A stretch of 64,000 bases of DNA, from contig NZ_CP032757.1 in NCBI RefSeq assembly GCF_003641185.1, positions 744,001 to 808,000 on the forward strand, written 5' to 3'. Shown here in pieces: positions 56,532 to 64,000 of this stretch. This DNA is from Lactiplantibacillus pentosus. GTDB taxonomy: Bacteria > Bacillota > Bacilli > Lactobacillales > Lactobacillaceae. The notes beneath the pieces are model-generated. The model had not been told where the DNA came from. It saw only the letters and a program-made list of their open reading frames with translations, and did no database searches. How positions within the stretch are numbered: position 1 is the first letter of the stretch; each line of letters opens with the position of its first letter. The translations under genes were made by a program, and so were the position numbers.

Positions 56532-58259
56532 GTGAGTTGGCAAGATACTTATAATACCTGGAAAAACCAAGCGACACTTGAAACAAGTTTAAAACAAGAA
56601 TTAACGGCGATGGCTGGTGATGATTCAGCCTTAGAAGATGCCTTTTATGAACCAATGGAATTCGGAACTGCCGGCATGCGCGGGGTCCTCGGACCTGGAA
56701 TCAACCGGATGAATATTTATACTGTTCGTCAGGCAACGGAAGGGTTAGCCCGGTTCATGGATACGCTACCCGCCGATGTTAAGGAACGCGGCGTGGCGAT
56801 CAGTTTTGATTCACGGCATCATTCTGAAGACTTTGCCCACGAATCCGCACGGGTCTTGGGGCAACACGGCATCAAGTCATACGTGTTTGAAAGCTTGCGG
56901 CCAACTCCAGAATTGTCCTTCACGGTACGGCATTTACACACCTATGCCGGCATTATGATCACGGCTAGCCACAATCCTAAGCAGTATAACGGCTATAAGA
57001 TCTATGGTGAAGATGGTGGTCAAATGCCACCAAAGGAATCCGATTTGATTACGTCATACATCCGGAAAGTTGACGACGTGTTCGCCATTGCGGTTGCTGA
57101 TGAACAACAATTATTAGCTGACAAGACTGAAACGATTATCGGTGATGACGTCGACCAAGACTACTTGGCAAAGGTCAAGGAAGTCACGATCAACCAAAAA
57201 TTAGTCGATGAAGTTGGCAAAGACATGAAGCTGGTCTTCACGCCACTGCACGGGACTGGTCGGATGCTTGGTGAAAAAGCCTTGAAGAACGCTGGGTTCA
57301 AAAACTTCAGTGTCGTTAAGGAACAAGCAGTCGCTGACCCTGACTTTTCAACGGTCAAGTTCCCGAACCCTGAATTCCCAGAAGCCTTCAAGATGGCGAT
57401 CGATTTAGGGAAAAAGGAAGGTGCCGATGTATTGATTGCGGTCGACCCAGATGCTGACCGGTTGGGGACAGCTGTTCGGCAACCAGATGGCGAATACGTC
57501 TTATTGACTGGGAACCAAATTGCGGCCGTCTTATTACACTACATCTTGCAAGCCAACAAGGATGCAGGGACCTTACCAAAGAACGCTGCCGCGGTCAAAT
57601 CGATCGTTTCCAGCGAATTTGCGACGAAGGTTGCGGCTTCCTATGGTGTTACGATGATCAACGTCTTAACTGGATTTAAGTATATCGCTGAACAAATCGA
57701 ACACTTTGAAGCCACCGGTGAACACACCTACATGTTTGGCTTTGAAGAAAGCTATGGCTATTTGATCAAGCCATTCGTCCATGACAAGGATGCCATCCAA
57801 ACGACGGTCTTATTAGCCGAAGTTGCCGCTTACTACAAGCAACAAGGTAAGAACCTCTATGACGGGCTTCAAGACCTATTTAAGGAATATGGCTACTTCC
57901 GTGAACAGACGACTTCTGAAGAATTTGACGGTGTCGGTGGTAGTGACAAGATTGCAGCCTTAATGACCAAGTTCCGTAGCGAAGCCCCAACGGACTTTGC
58001 TGGTTACGCGGTTCAAGGGACGGAAGACTTCCAGAGCCAAACGGAAAGCTTTGCGGATGGTCACACGGCCCCAATCGATTTACCACAAGCCAATGTTTTG
58101 AAATATCACTTAGAAGACGGCACTTGGATCGCCATTCGGCCTTCTGGGACGGAACCTAAGATCAAGTTCTACATTGGTACCTTGGGCGACACCCTCGATG
58201 AAGCCAATGATAAATTAGCTAAGTTTGAAGCTGCAATTCAAGCGTTTATCAAAGAATAA
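56532..58259 (+). CDS. pgm: Phosphoglucomutase (alpha-D-phosphohexomutase family)
   Basis: Interconverts glucose-6-P and glucose-1-P, the step before GalU. The 575 aa product has the phosphoserine loop ITASHNPKQYNGYK (about residues 139-152), the metal-binding VDPDADRLG (about 298-306), GFEESYGY and the phosphate-binding RPSGTEPKIKFY near the C-terminus. GTG at 56532 is used: GGAG at 56519-56522 is 9 nt upstream, while the in-frame starts at 56517 and 56523 overlap that site. Confidence 0.96.
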   Translation: MSWQDTYNTWKNQATLETSLKQELTAMAGDDSALEDAFYEPMEFGTAGMRGVLGPGINRMNIYTVRQATEGLARFMDTLPADVKERGVAISFDSRHHSEDFAHESARVLGQHGIKSYVFESLRPTPELSFTVRHLHTYAGIMITASHNPKQYNGYKIYGEDGGQMPPKESDLITSYIRKVDDVFAIAVADEQQLLADKTETIIGDDVDQDYLAKVKEVTINQKLVDEVGKDMKLVFTPLHGTGRMLGEKALKNAGFKNFSVVKEQAVADPDFSTVKFPNPEFPEAFKMAIDLGKKEGADVLIAVDPDADRLGTAVRQPDGEYVLLTGNQIAAVLLHYILQANKDAGTLPKNAAAVKSIVSSEFATKVAASYGVTMINVLTGFKYIAEQIEHFEATGEHTYMFGFEESYGYLIKPFVHDKDAIQTTVLLAEVAAYYKQQGKNLYDGLQDLFKEYGYFREQTTSEEFDGVGGSDKIAALMTKFRSEAPTDFAGYAVQGTEDFQSQTESFADGHTAPIDLPQANVLKYHLEDGTWIAIRPSGTEPKIKFYIGTLGDTLDEANDKLAKFEAAIQAFIKE

Positions 58260-58305
58260 CGATTAGCCTGCGCAGGCTACCTGCCTGATTTTAATTAGAG
58301 CCATC

Positions 58306-58358
58306 AAAATAACACCCGCTAGTTTCAGTAACTTGCTGAGACTAACGGGTGTTATTTT
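58306..58358. terminator. Terminator between pgm and the second EAL gene
   Basis: AAAATAACACCCG and CGGGTGTTATTTT form a long stem with an inner TAGT/ACTA and TCAG/CTGA extension. A 16 bp palindrome (58264-58279) lies just after the pgm stop. Confidence 0.88.
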
Positions 58359-58436
58359 GGATTCGATAATAGCAGTTGTTGGAAATCGAGTAAAAAAACT
58401 GGATGACTGACGCAGCTATTTGTGTGGTGGTGACGA

Positions 58437-59150
58437 TTAAGCTTGAGCGAATGGTAATTCAAAGTTGATGGGATCGCCAGGGAGCCGTAATAATTGCGGC
58501 TTGCCATAGTAGTAGCCTTGTCGTAAATTAATGTCAAAATGACTACTTAGGCGGTCGTCATCCTCGTCTTCGATGCCTTCGAGAATTAAACGCAACCCAT
58601 ATTCACTACTGATGGCACGCCAGAAATGTAACTTCTGTTGGATTTTGGGGTCCTTCATATCGCTGCGGAAATTCTGCAAGGCAAACTTTAATTCGGAAGC
58701 TAATGGCAGAATCTCCTGAATGCTCTTGAAATCATTGATCCCGGTGCCCACGTCGTCTAGTGAAAGCTGCATACCATGTTCAATGAACCCCCGTAAGTGT
58801 GGGATCAACTGCGTATCTGGGTACTGCTTAGGCCCGCGTTCCTCAGTCAATTCGACGACGAGCTTGGCAGGGTAGAGTTGGACTTGACTCTGAATAATGG
58901 CTTTAGCGACCGTGGTGTCCATCAGTTGTTCACGACTGATATTGACCGCACAGTAGCGGACCTTGAGTGCCAGAATCTTCGTCGTGGCAATCAATAAGTC
59001 TGAGGTCGTCTTGGAACTAATGGCCGCAAAGGACTCTGGTAGGCGCCAACCATCTGGCGTCAGCTGTTTAATGAGCAGTTCATAACCATAGACGGTATTA
59101 TTCAATAAGTTTAATTGGGGTTGTACGAAGTAGCGGTAAATTGGTTCCAT
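58437..59150 (-). CDS. EAL-domain protein, probable c-di-GMP phosphodiesterase (second copy)
   Basis: Stand-alone EAL domain of 237 aa, clearly paralogous to the gene at 41850. The same active-site positions are kept: E in GYELLIK, N in AVNIS, E in VELTEE, DD in LDDVGTG, K in ELKFALQNF, E in LILEGIE and Q in LRQGYYYGKP. A 10-residue C-terminal tail is extra. ATG at 59150 is preferred because the AAAAGG site is too close to the ATG at 59159. Divergent from the second oxidoreductase gene. The first copy lies 16 kb away across the EPS cluster. Confidence 0.88.
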   Translation of the reverse strand: MEPIYRYFVQPQLNLLNNTVYGYELLIKQLTPDGWRLPESFAAISSKTTSDLLIATTKILALKVRYCAVNISREQLMDTTVAKAIIQSQVQLYPAKLVVELTEERGPKQYPDTQLIPHLRGFIEHGMQLSLDDVGTGINDFKSIQEILPLASELKFALQNFRSDMKDPKIQQKLHFWRAISSEYGLRLILEGIEDEDDDRLSSHFDINLRQGYYYGKPQLLRLPGDPINFELPFAQA

Positions 59151-59215
59151 AAGTTCCATCGCCTTTTATAGTAAGTTTTAAGTCATTGAATCGTTTTAAA
59201 AATAACCAAATCGCT

Positions 59216-59232
59216 GTATACTCTAAGTATAC
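59216..59232. promoter_or_regulatory. Palindrome in the EAL2/oxidoreductase-2 divergent region
   Basis: GTATACT-CTA-AGTATAC, a perfect 7-3-7 palindrome. Each arm contains TATACT, so it offers a -10 hexamer on both strands, or it may be an operator. No good -35 is seen. A second imperfect inverted repeat, TTAACCA/TGGTTTAA, follows at about 59251-59270. Confidence 0.5.
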
Positions 59233-59303
59233 GTCAACCTAAATGAATGTTTAACCATTCTGTGGTTTAATTTTAATATTTTATGAAAGCTGTGGTCGAA
59301 TCA

Positions 59304-60662
59304 ATGAAAGTTGCTATTATCGGCTGTACACATGCGGGGATTGCCGCCATGCGGCAAATTTTGAAATACTATCCAGGCACTGAAATTACCGTGTATGAGC
59401 GGCACGCGACGATTTCGTATATGTCCTGTGGTACTTATCTACACTTAGGGGGAACCATTAAGGATTTGGACCAGGCGCTATACGCTAATCCTGATGAGTT
59501 CAGTAAGCAAGGCGTCCAAATGCGGATGCAACATGATGTGATCAAGGTTGATGCGACAAAACACACCATTTTGGCCCAAAATTTACAAACCAAGACGATG
59601 GAAACGGACCATTATGACAAATTGGTTATGGCGACTGGATCACTGACCGCGATTCCGGCAATTCCAGGTGTCGAGAACCCGAAAGTGATGCTGTGCAAGA
59701 CTTGTGAACAGGCTCAGCAACTTTATGAGGCTGCTCAGCATGCCAAACAAATTGCCATTGTGGGCGGCGGTTATGCCGGGGTGGAGCTTGCTGAGGGCTA
59801 TATCAAGTCTGGGCACGCTGTCACCTTATATCAACGAGGGCCACAGCTCATTGATGAATACTTGGATGCCAATCTGGCGAACAAGGTTGAGACCTTATTG
59901 ACGAGTCACGGCATTGATGTGCGCACCAATGCCCAAGTCACTGGGTTTCAAGATACGCCTGACAATCGCTTGCAAGTGACGACGGCCGATTCTGAAACTA
60001 TCTATGATATGGCCGTCATTTGTCCCGGAGTCATTCCGCAATCAGAATTGCTGGCCGGGCAGGTCAACCGCACGAAGCAGGGTGCCATCGTGACGGACCG
60101 CTACATGGGGACTTCGAATCCTGACATTTTTGCGGCCGGTGATGTAACGGAGGTCAAATTTAACCCCACCAAAGATCACGCCTATATGCCATTAGTTTCG
60201 CACGCGATTCGTCAAGGCGCCTTAGCGGGGATCAATATTTTTGACAAACGGCTCGGTTCGATTGGCACACAGGCGACGACCGGCATGTTGATTTTTGGGC
60301 AGACGATTGCTTGCACCGGGATGACGCTCACGGCAGCCAAAGCCGCCCATTTTGAAGCCAAGACGGCCGTTTATGAAGGCAATTATCGACCAGACTTCAT
60401 GCCAACGACTGCCAAAATCACCATCGAATTGGTGTATGATCAGCAAACCCGTAAAGTACTAGGCGGCCAATTGATGAGTGCCCACGAAGTCTCGCAATCA
60501 GCCAACACGTTGTCAGTGATTATTCATAACGGTAACACGATTGATGAGCTGGCCTTTATGGATATGCTCTTCTCACCGAATTTCGATGAACCGTTCAATT
60601 ATCTGAACTTGGCGGCTCAGGCCGCAGTCGATCAGGAACATGGGTATCGACGGAATAATTAA
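59304..60662 (+). CDS. NADH peroxidase/oxidase-type flavoprotein (second copy)
   Basis: FAD/NADH flavoprotein of 452 aa, paralogous to the one at 43080. GCTHAGIAAMRQIL keeps the His of the active site, SYMSCGTYLHLGG the redox Cys, IVGGGYAGVELAEGY the NADH fold and FAAGDVTEV the second FAD motif; the ends FNYLNLAAQAAVDQEH align with those of the first copy. The start at 59304 matches the other copy; the ATG at 59283 is possible, and neither has a strong ribosome site. It forms its own transcript, ending at a strong terminator. Confidence 0.88.
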   Translation: MKVAIIGCTHAGIAAMRQILKYYPGTEITVYERHATISYMSCGTYLHLGGTIKDLDQALYANPDEFSKQGVQMRMQHDVIKVDATKHTILAQNLQTKTMETDHYDKLVMATGSLTAIPAIPGVENPKVMLCKTCEQAQQLYEAAQHAKQIAIVGGGYAGVELAEGYIKSGHAVTLYQRGPQLIDEYLDANLANKVETLLTSHGIDVRTNAQVTGFQDTPDNRLQVTTADSETIYDMAVICPGVIPQSELLAGQVNRTKQGAIVTDRYMGTSNPDIFAAGDVTEVKFNPTKDHAYMPLVSHAIRQGALAGINIFDKRLGSIGTQATTGMLIFGQTIACTGMTLTAAKAAHFEAKTAVYEGNYRPDFMPTTAKITIELVYDQQTRKVLGGQLMSAHEVSQSANTLSVIIHNGNTIDELAFMDMLFSPNFDEPFNYLNLAAQAAVDQEHGYRRNN

Positions 60663-60690
60663 GGCCGTCTTGATTTAGATGATCGTATTT

Positions 60691-60724
60691 AAAAAAGTTC
60701 ACGTCGCGTTGACGTGAACTTTTT
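60691..60724. terminator. Bidirectional terminator after oxidoreductase 2
   Basis: AAAAAAGTTCACGTC and GACGTGAACTTTT form a perfect stem with a 5 nt loop, between convergent genes. Confidence 0.92.
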
Positions 60725-60728
60725 GTGG

Positions 60729-61286
60729 TTAAGCATAATCGTTGGGGTCGGCTGCTAAGGGCTGGTACGCGTCCATGTCTGCGTCTCGATAGTCCCACCA
60801 TTCGTTAACGTAGCCGACAAAGCCAGCGGCGCGCATCGCTTCGTCTAAACGTTGATAATACTGGTCTTGTTCAGCCGTCCGTGGTGCATCACGGTGTGCG
60901 CGAGCGGTAAAATCATCAAAGGGCGTTGGCATCGGTAGGTCACTGCCGTCTGCGTTGACTAGGGTCAAATCGAGCGTGACGCCTTTTTGATGGCTAAAAT
61001 TCGGATTTGGGCGCGCAACGAATTCGGGGTCAGGGTAGACTTCAAACAAACGTTTTTGCGCACTAACGGGGCGGTAGGCATCCCAGATTTTGAGCCGGTA
61101 ACCTTCCTGTTTGACGATGGCACTGGCCTGCGCGAGTTTGTGAGCAGTGCCAGTCCGAACGATTGCCGTCGTAAAGTCGTAAATAACTTGATGCGTGAAA
61201 TTGTCAGTGGTGGCGTAGCGTAGGTCAACAAGGATATCGGGGTCTAAACGTTGGACATTGGTAAAACCGGTGAATGCTTGCTCCAT
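60729..61286 (-). CDS. aad: VanX-like D-Ala-D-Ala dipeptidase (Aad)
   Basis: M15-family zinc dipeptidase of 185 aa. L. plantarum has a described VanX-like enzyme, Aad, that removes D-Ala-D-Ala so that peptidoglycan precursors end in D-lactate; this is very probably that gene. DAYRP (Arg72), FSHQKGVTLDLTL (His99 and Asp106 as zinc ligands) and NEWWDY (Glu162 base) line up with VanX. The third ligand, His in the usual EWWH, reads Asp165 here (codon GAC). Monocistronic, minus strand. Confidence 0.88.
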   Translation of the reverse strand: MEQAFTGFTNVQRLDPDILVDLRYATTDNFTHQVIYDFTTAIVRTGTAHKLAQASAIVKQEGYRLKIWDAYRPVSAQKRLFEVYPDPEFVARPNPNFSHQKGVTLDLTLVNADGSDLPMPTPFDDFTARAHRDAPRTAEQDQYYQRLDEAMRAAGFVGYVNEWWDYRDADMDAYQPLAADPNDYA

Positions 61287-61642
61287 GGTGTGGCCTCCTC
61301 ATATAAGTTACCGTTATTGTAGCTGATTTCGCTGCTTTTTACTGGAAAAAGGATTGTCGGTTTGACCACAAACTTTTAACTAGCTTTCGACAGGGCGCCC
61401 TGATAAGATGTAAAGCGGTGTGTATTTATGATTATTTTTGTATAACGTAATTTGACATCGTTATGAAGCAACCTTAAATGCAGTCAGTTGTACTTAGCTG
61501 AGGACCGCTCGAAGCCGAACAAACTAGTGGCCATAGTGGTCGACGTGCATACGCTAGTTGCCAGTTGAAACGGCACGTATCCAGGCTAATTAACAACAAT
61601 TCAAACGATGCCAGCGATAATTAACAGAAGAGGTGAGGGCAT
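61287..61642. other. Intergenic region between aad and the MFS gene
   Basis: 356 bp with no convincing gene or terminator. It must hold the divergent promoters, but I see only AT-rich stretches (61420-61455) without good hexamers. The end holds the ribosome site AGAGGTG at 61628-61634. Confidence 0.4.
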
Positions 61643-62839
61643 ATCGATCGACAAACACGACGAGCCATCTTAATTTTAGTATTTAGTGAATTTTTAGTCT
61701 GCTTAGGGATTAGTTTAGTGATTCCAGTGATGCCGTTTATTAAAAACGAGCTGCATTTAACCGCAACGGATATGGGGATCATGAACGCGTTATTTGCGTT
61801 GGCACAGTTTGTGGCTTCGCCGATTATCGGGCGGGTGTCTGATAAACTCGGTCGTAAGCCGGTTCTGGCCACGGGACTTTTTCTATACATGGTGTCAGAA
61901 GTGTTGTTTGCGTTAACCAATCAACTGTGGGTGTTCAACATTTCGCGGATCGTCGGTGGCCTGTCAGCTGCGATGGTCGTACCGACCGCAATGGCGCTTG
62001 CTTCAGATATCACGACCAAACGGCAACGGGCCCGCGTGATTGGCTGGTTGTCAGCGGCGTTCAGTGGTGGCTTGATCCTAGGCCCTGGGATTGGTGGTAT
62101 TTTGGCGGGAATCAGTTACAAAACCCCATTTTGGGTCGCGGGTGCGCTCGGCTTATTAAGCGCGATTGTGCTGATCATTCTATTGCCAGCTGACCGGCAA
62201 ATCGACCCAGACCGTGAAGCCAAATCGGCTGCCGCAACGCCTGAACATCATCCGATGACGCGGGCGTTCTGGACGGTGCCAATTATTATTTTGTTCACGA
62301 TGATATTAGTGTCATCCTTTGGTCTGCAAGGGTTTGAAAGTATCTATAGTATCTACGTCAACGAAGTCTTTCACTTTAGTCTGAGCAACATTGCGTTAGT
62401 GCTGACGCTCAACGGGCTGATTTCGTTGTTCCTGCAAGTCGCACTTTTCGACACGTTCGTGCAGCGCTGGGGCGAACGGCGCGTCATCCGGGTATGTTTT
62501 GCAGCCGCGGCGATTTGCACGATTTGGATCACTCAAGCCCATTCCAAACTCGCGGTGATGATTGCCACACTCGTCATCTTCTCAGCCTTCGACTTGCTAC
62601 GGCCCGCCATAACGACGCTGCTGACGAAAGCTAGTGAAACGAATCAGGGCCTGATCAACGGACTGAACATGTCTTTGACGAGTATTGGTAACGTGGTAGG
62701 ACCAATCATGTCTGGAATGCTATTAGATATGAATTACCACTATCCATACCTAGTCGTTGCGGGATTCTTGATTGTGTCTTATCTGATGGCCTTCATGTTG
62801 CGCTTACCAGGACAGGTGCAGTCCCATCAGCACGTCTAG
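61643..62839 (+). CDS. MFS drug-efflux-type transporter, probable ATC start
   Basis: Twelve-segment major facilitator of 398 aa if read from ATC 61643. NELHLTATDMGIMNALFALAQFVASPIIGRVSDKLGRKPVL contains motif A (GRVSDKLGRKP), and LILGPGIGGILAG is motif C of drug antiporters. The first usual start codon, GTG at 61718, would remove most of the first membrane segment (RRAILILVFSEFLVCLGISLVIP). The frame is open upstream to ATC GAT CGA CAA, and AGAGGTG (61628-61634) lies 8 nt before that ATC. So either ATC is the start, or the start was lost by mutation. Substrate unknown. Confidence 0.85.
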   Translation: MDRQTRRAILILVFSEFLVCLGISLVIPVMPFIKNELHLTATDMGIMNALFALAQFVASPIIGRVSDKLGRKPVLATGLFLYMVSEVLFALTNQLWVFNISRIVGGLSAAMVVPTAMALASDITTKRQRARVIGWLSAAFSGGLILGPGIGGILAGISYKTPFWVAGALGLLSAIVLIILLPADRQIDPDREAKSAAATPEHHPMTRAFWTVPIIILFTMILVSSFGLQGFESIYSIYVNEVFHFSLSNIALVLTLNGLISLFLQVALFDTFVQRWGERRVIRVCFAAAAICTIWITQAHSKLAVMIATLVIFSAFDLLRPAITTLLTKASETNQGLINGLNMSLTSIGNVVGPIMSGMLLDMNYHYPYLVVAGFLIVSYLMAFMLRLPGQVQSHQHV

Positions 62840-62849
62840 AACTCGAATT

Positions 62850-63640
62850 TGTCATGAATTATGATTAACACGTGCCAAGTTGGCGTCCTGTTCGTCAGCC
62901 AATGCGCTTCCTAATCCGACTTCCAGGGCTGGCTGACAACGCTGGAACAGGGCGGACATCGATTTGAACTCACGCAGAAACCCACTGCGCAATTTCAAAT
63001 ACGCGTCTTCTTCTAGCCCGGGAAACCCGCCCGGACAAGAAGAATTTCGCCCTTGAGCATTTGTCAGCCAACCCCTCCAGTCGGGAAGCCGTTCGAATGG
63101 CGGATGAACGGCCACCTAACTTGGTGCAATTGACCACTGAATGTTAGGGCCTTGTCCTTCAAGCAAGCTTTGAATTGGTATCGCTGATGCTTTATGACAT
63201 TTGAGTACTGAGAAGATTACTGAATATAATTCACTAATATCAACGGACACTAGTCTTGCATTTAGTCGATAAAACGACCTTCGCTTATAATTCAAGATTT
63301 TGCTATCTCAGACGACTAGATAAAATTCTGGCAAGTTCAGTAAAGTCGCTTGTCAGAGACCTTAAAACATGAGTAAGAAAGGTTAGTGATTGTTAGAAAA
63401 CAGTCTGACCCGAACACGTTTCGTCCATATCGCAGGCAACGTGAAAGACCAGTATTTAAGACGTGGGCTGTCGGCTTAAATCTGTGTCCACCACGTCACG
63501 GCCATTGCCCAGAATGCCTGGAAGCCGGCATAGGACGTCGCCACAACAGCAGTTTTACGTAAATTCGCACTGTTTCCAGCGGGTCTCAGCTGGCGGTTCT
63601 TGAACTTAAAAAATGGCACGTTTTAATCATTTTTGATGCT
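62850..63640 (-). repeat. Structured intergenic repeat, copy D (about 790 bp, inverted)
   Basis: Same family as A-C but in minus orientation. Termini: ATGATTAACACGTGCCA (62860-62876, its right end) and, complemented, ATGATTAAAACGTGCCA (near 63615-63631, its left end). The 3' domain is complete, with both inner hairpins (62930-63075); its outer stem uses G-T pairs (GGGGTTGG with CCAGCCCT). The 5' domain has the first half only: its third arm starts like that of copy C (63401-63443) and then joins the core directly, so the closing strand is deleted. It lies between the MFS gene and a terminator at 63721. Confidence 0.82.
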
Positions 63641-63720
63641 AAATAATAATTAGCACGCGTGCTACCTCTTAAAAAATGTGTGATCAATAGATTTTAAGAA
63701 TCGTTACAATAATTCTGATC

Positions 63721-63756
63721 AAAAGCGCCCCAAATTTGCGTCACTGGGGCGCTTTT
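63721..63756 (+). terminator. Terminator downstream of repeat copy D
   Basis: AAAAGCGCCCC and GGGGCGCTTTT form a perfect 11 bp stem with a 14 nt loop. The only plus-strand gene upstream is the MFS gene, 880 bp away, so repeat D appears to separate the gene from its terminator. Confidence 0.85.
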
Positions 63757-63796
63757 GGTACACTTAGGCCAAATTAGATTAAGGATGGTGGCTGCA

Positions 63797-64000
63797 ATGG
63801 GAATGCATCAATATTTTCAAAGTTTGAGTAATTTAGAAACGATTCAACGCGCGCCGGGCTTCTTTAAGTATCAAAATCATTCAGTTGCGGCCCATTCGTT
63901 TAAGGTGGCGGAAGTGGCCCAGTTTTTAGGCGATGTGGAAGAAAATGCGGGTCAAACGGTGGACTGGCGGGCTTTATACGAGAAGGCCCTTAATCACGAT
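63797..64000 (+). CDS. HD-domain nucleotidase-like protein (YfbR type; C-terminus cut by window edge)
   Basis: Translation from ATG 63797 stays open to the window end (68 codons). The start MGMHQYFQSLSNLETIQRAPGFFKYQNHSVAAHSFKV resembles HD-domain 5'-nucleotidases of the YfbR group, with the first metal His in HSVAAHS and the HD pair appearing as NHD at the very last codons. AAGGATGG lies upstream. An ATG at 63803 is a possible alternative start. Confidence 0.8.
   Translation, partial: MGMHQYFQSLSNLETIQRAPGFFKYQNHSVAAHSFKVAEVAQFLGDVEENAGQTVDWRALYEKALNHD

Overview
The window is a stretch of low-GC Gram-positive chromosome. Gene order and protein sequence (phosphonate genes, tsaB-rimI-tsaD, rex, groESL, secA-prfB, phoPR-pst, hprK-lgt-gpsA-galU, trxB, pgm, a VanX-like dipeptidase) point to Lactiplantibacillus plantarum or a very close relative. 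This rests on recognising families and synteny; no database search was possible. I see no rRNA, tRNA, CRISPR array, prophage or intact transposase gene.

Layout. 1-5026 (minus): phosphonate uptake and breakdown operon phnD-C-E1-E2-X-W, with phnW cut by the window edge. 5304-8091: tsaB, two RimI-type acetyltransferases and tsaD. 8312-11896: ABC-F ATPase, rex, CPBP protease. 11962-12796: structured repeat copy A. 12972-14937: groES-groEL. 15189-18338: KimA-like potassium transporter and tagO. 18834-22524: lone pstS1, yigZ-type gene, comFA-comFC. 22658-27125: hpf, secA, prfB (programmed +1 frameshift). 27310-30606: membrane PDZ protein, phoP, phoR. 30642-31580: repeat copy B. 31853-36819: pstS2-C-A-B1-B2-phoU. 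36920-41577: pspC, a holin-like membrane protein, hprK, lgt, gpsA, galU. 41850-54066: an EAL gene divergent from a peroxide/NADH oxidoreductase gene that leads into an exopolysaccharide (EPS) cluster: GH8-like lipoprotein, membrane transferase, DUF2334-like protein, repeat copy C, GT2 synthase, BcsB-like protein, degenerate GGDEF protein. 54159-64000: trxB, DUF421 and DUF3290 genes, pgm, a second EAL/oxidoreductase divergent pair, VanX-like dipeptidase, MFS transporter, repeat copy D, and an HD-domain nucleotidase cut by the window edge.

How the genes work together. Two themes dominate. The first is phosphate. The window carries PhoPR, two PstS proteins, the Pst transporter, PhoU and a phosphonate operon. 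The three promoters of phnD, pstS1 and pstS2 share one layout: TTTACA-like units every 11 bp, the last starting exactly 15 bp before the -10 hexamer. The second is cyclic-di-GMP and surface polysaccharide. A cellulose-like synthase cluster ends in a membrane GGDEF protein that has lost the catalytic motif but keeps an I-site-like RxxD, and two EAL proteins with apparently complete active sites flank it.

The least explained material is a family of four intergenic repeats of about 0.8-1.0 kb (copies A-D). Each has terminal inverted repeats and two elaborate fold-back domains that are diverged inverted copies of each other. The paired arms differ between copies by compensatory changes, which suggests selection for secondary structure. 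I cannot assign them to any known element.
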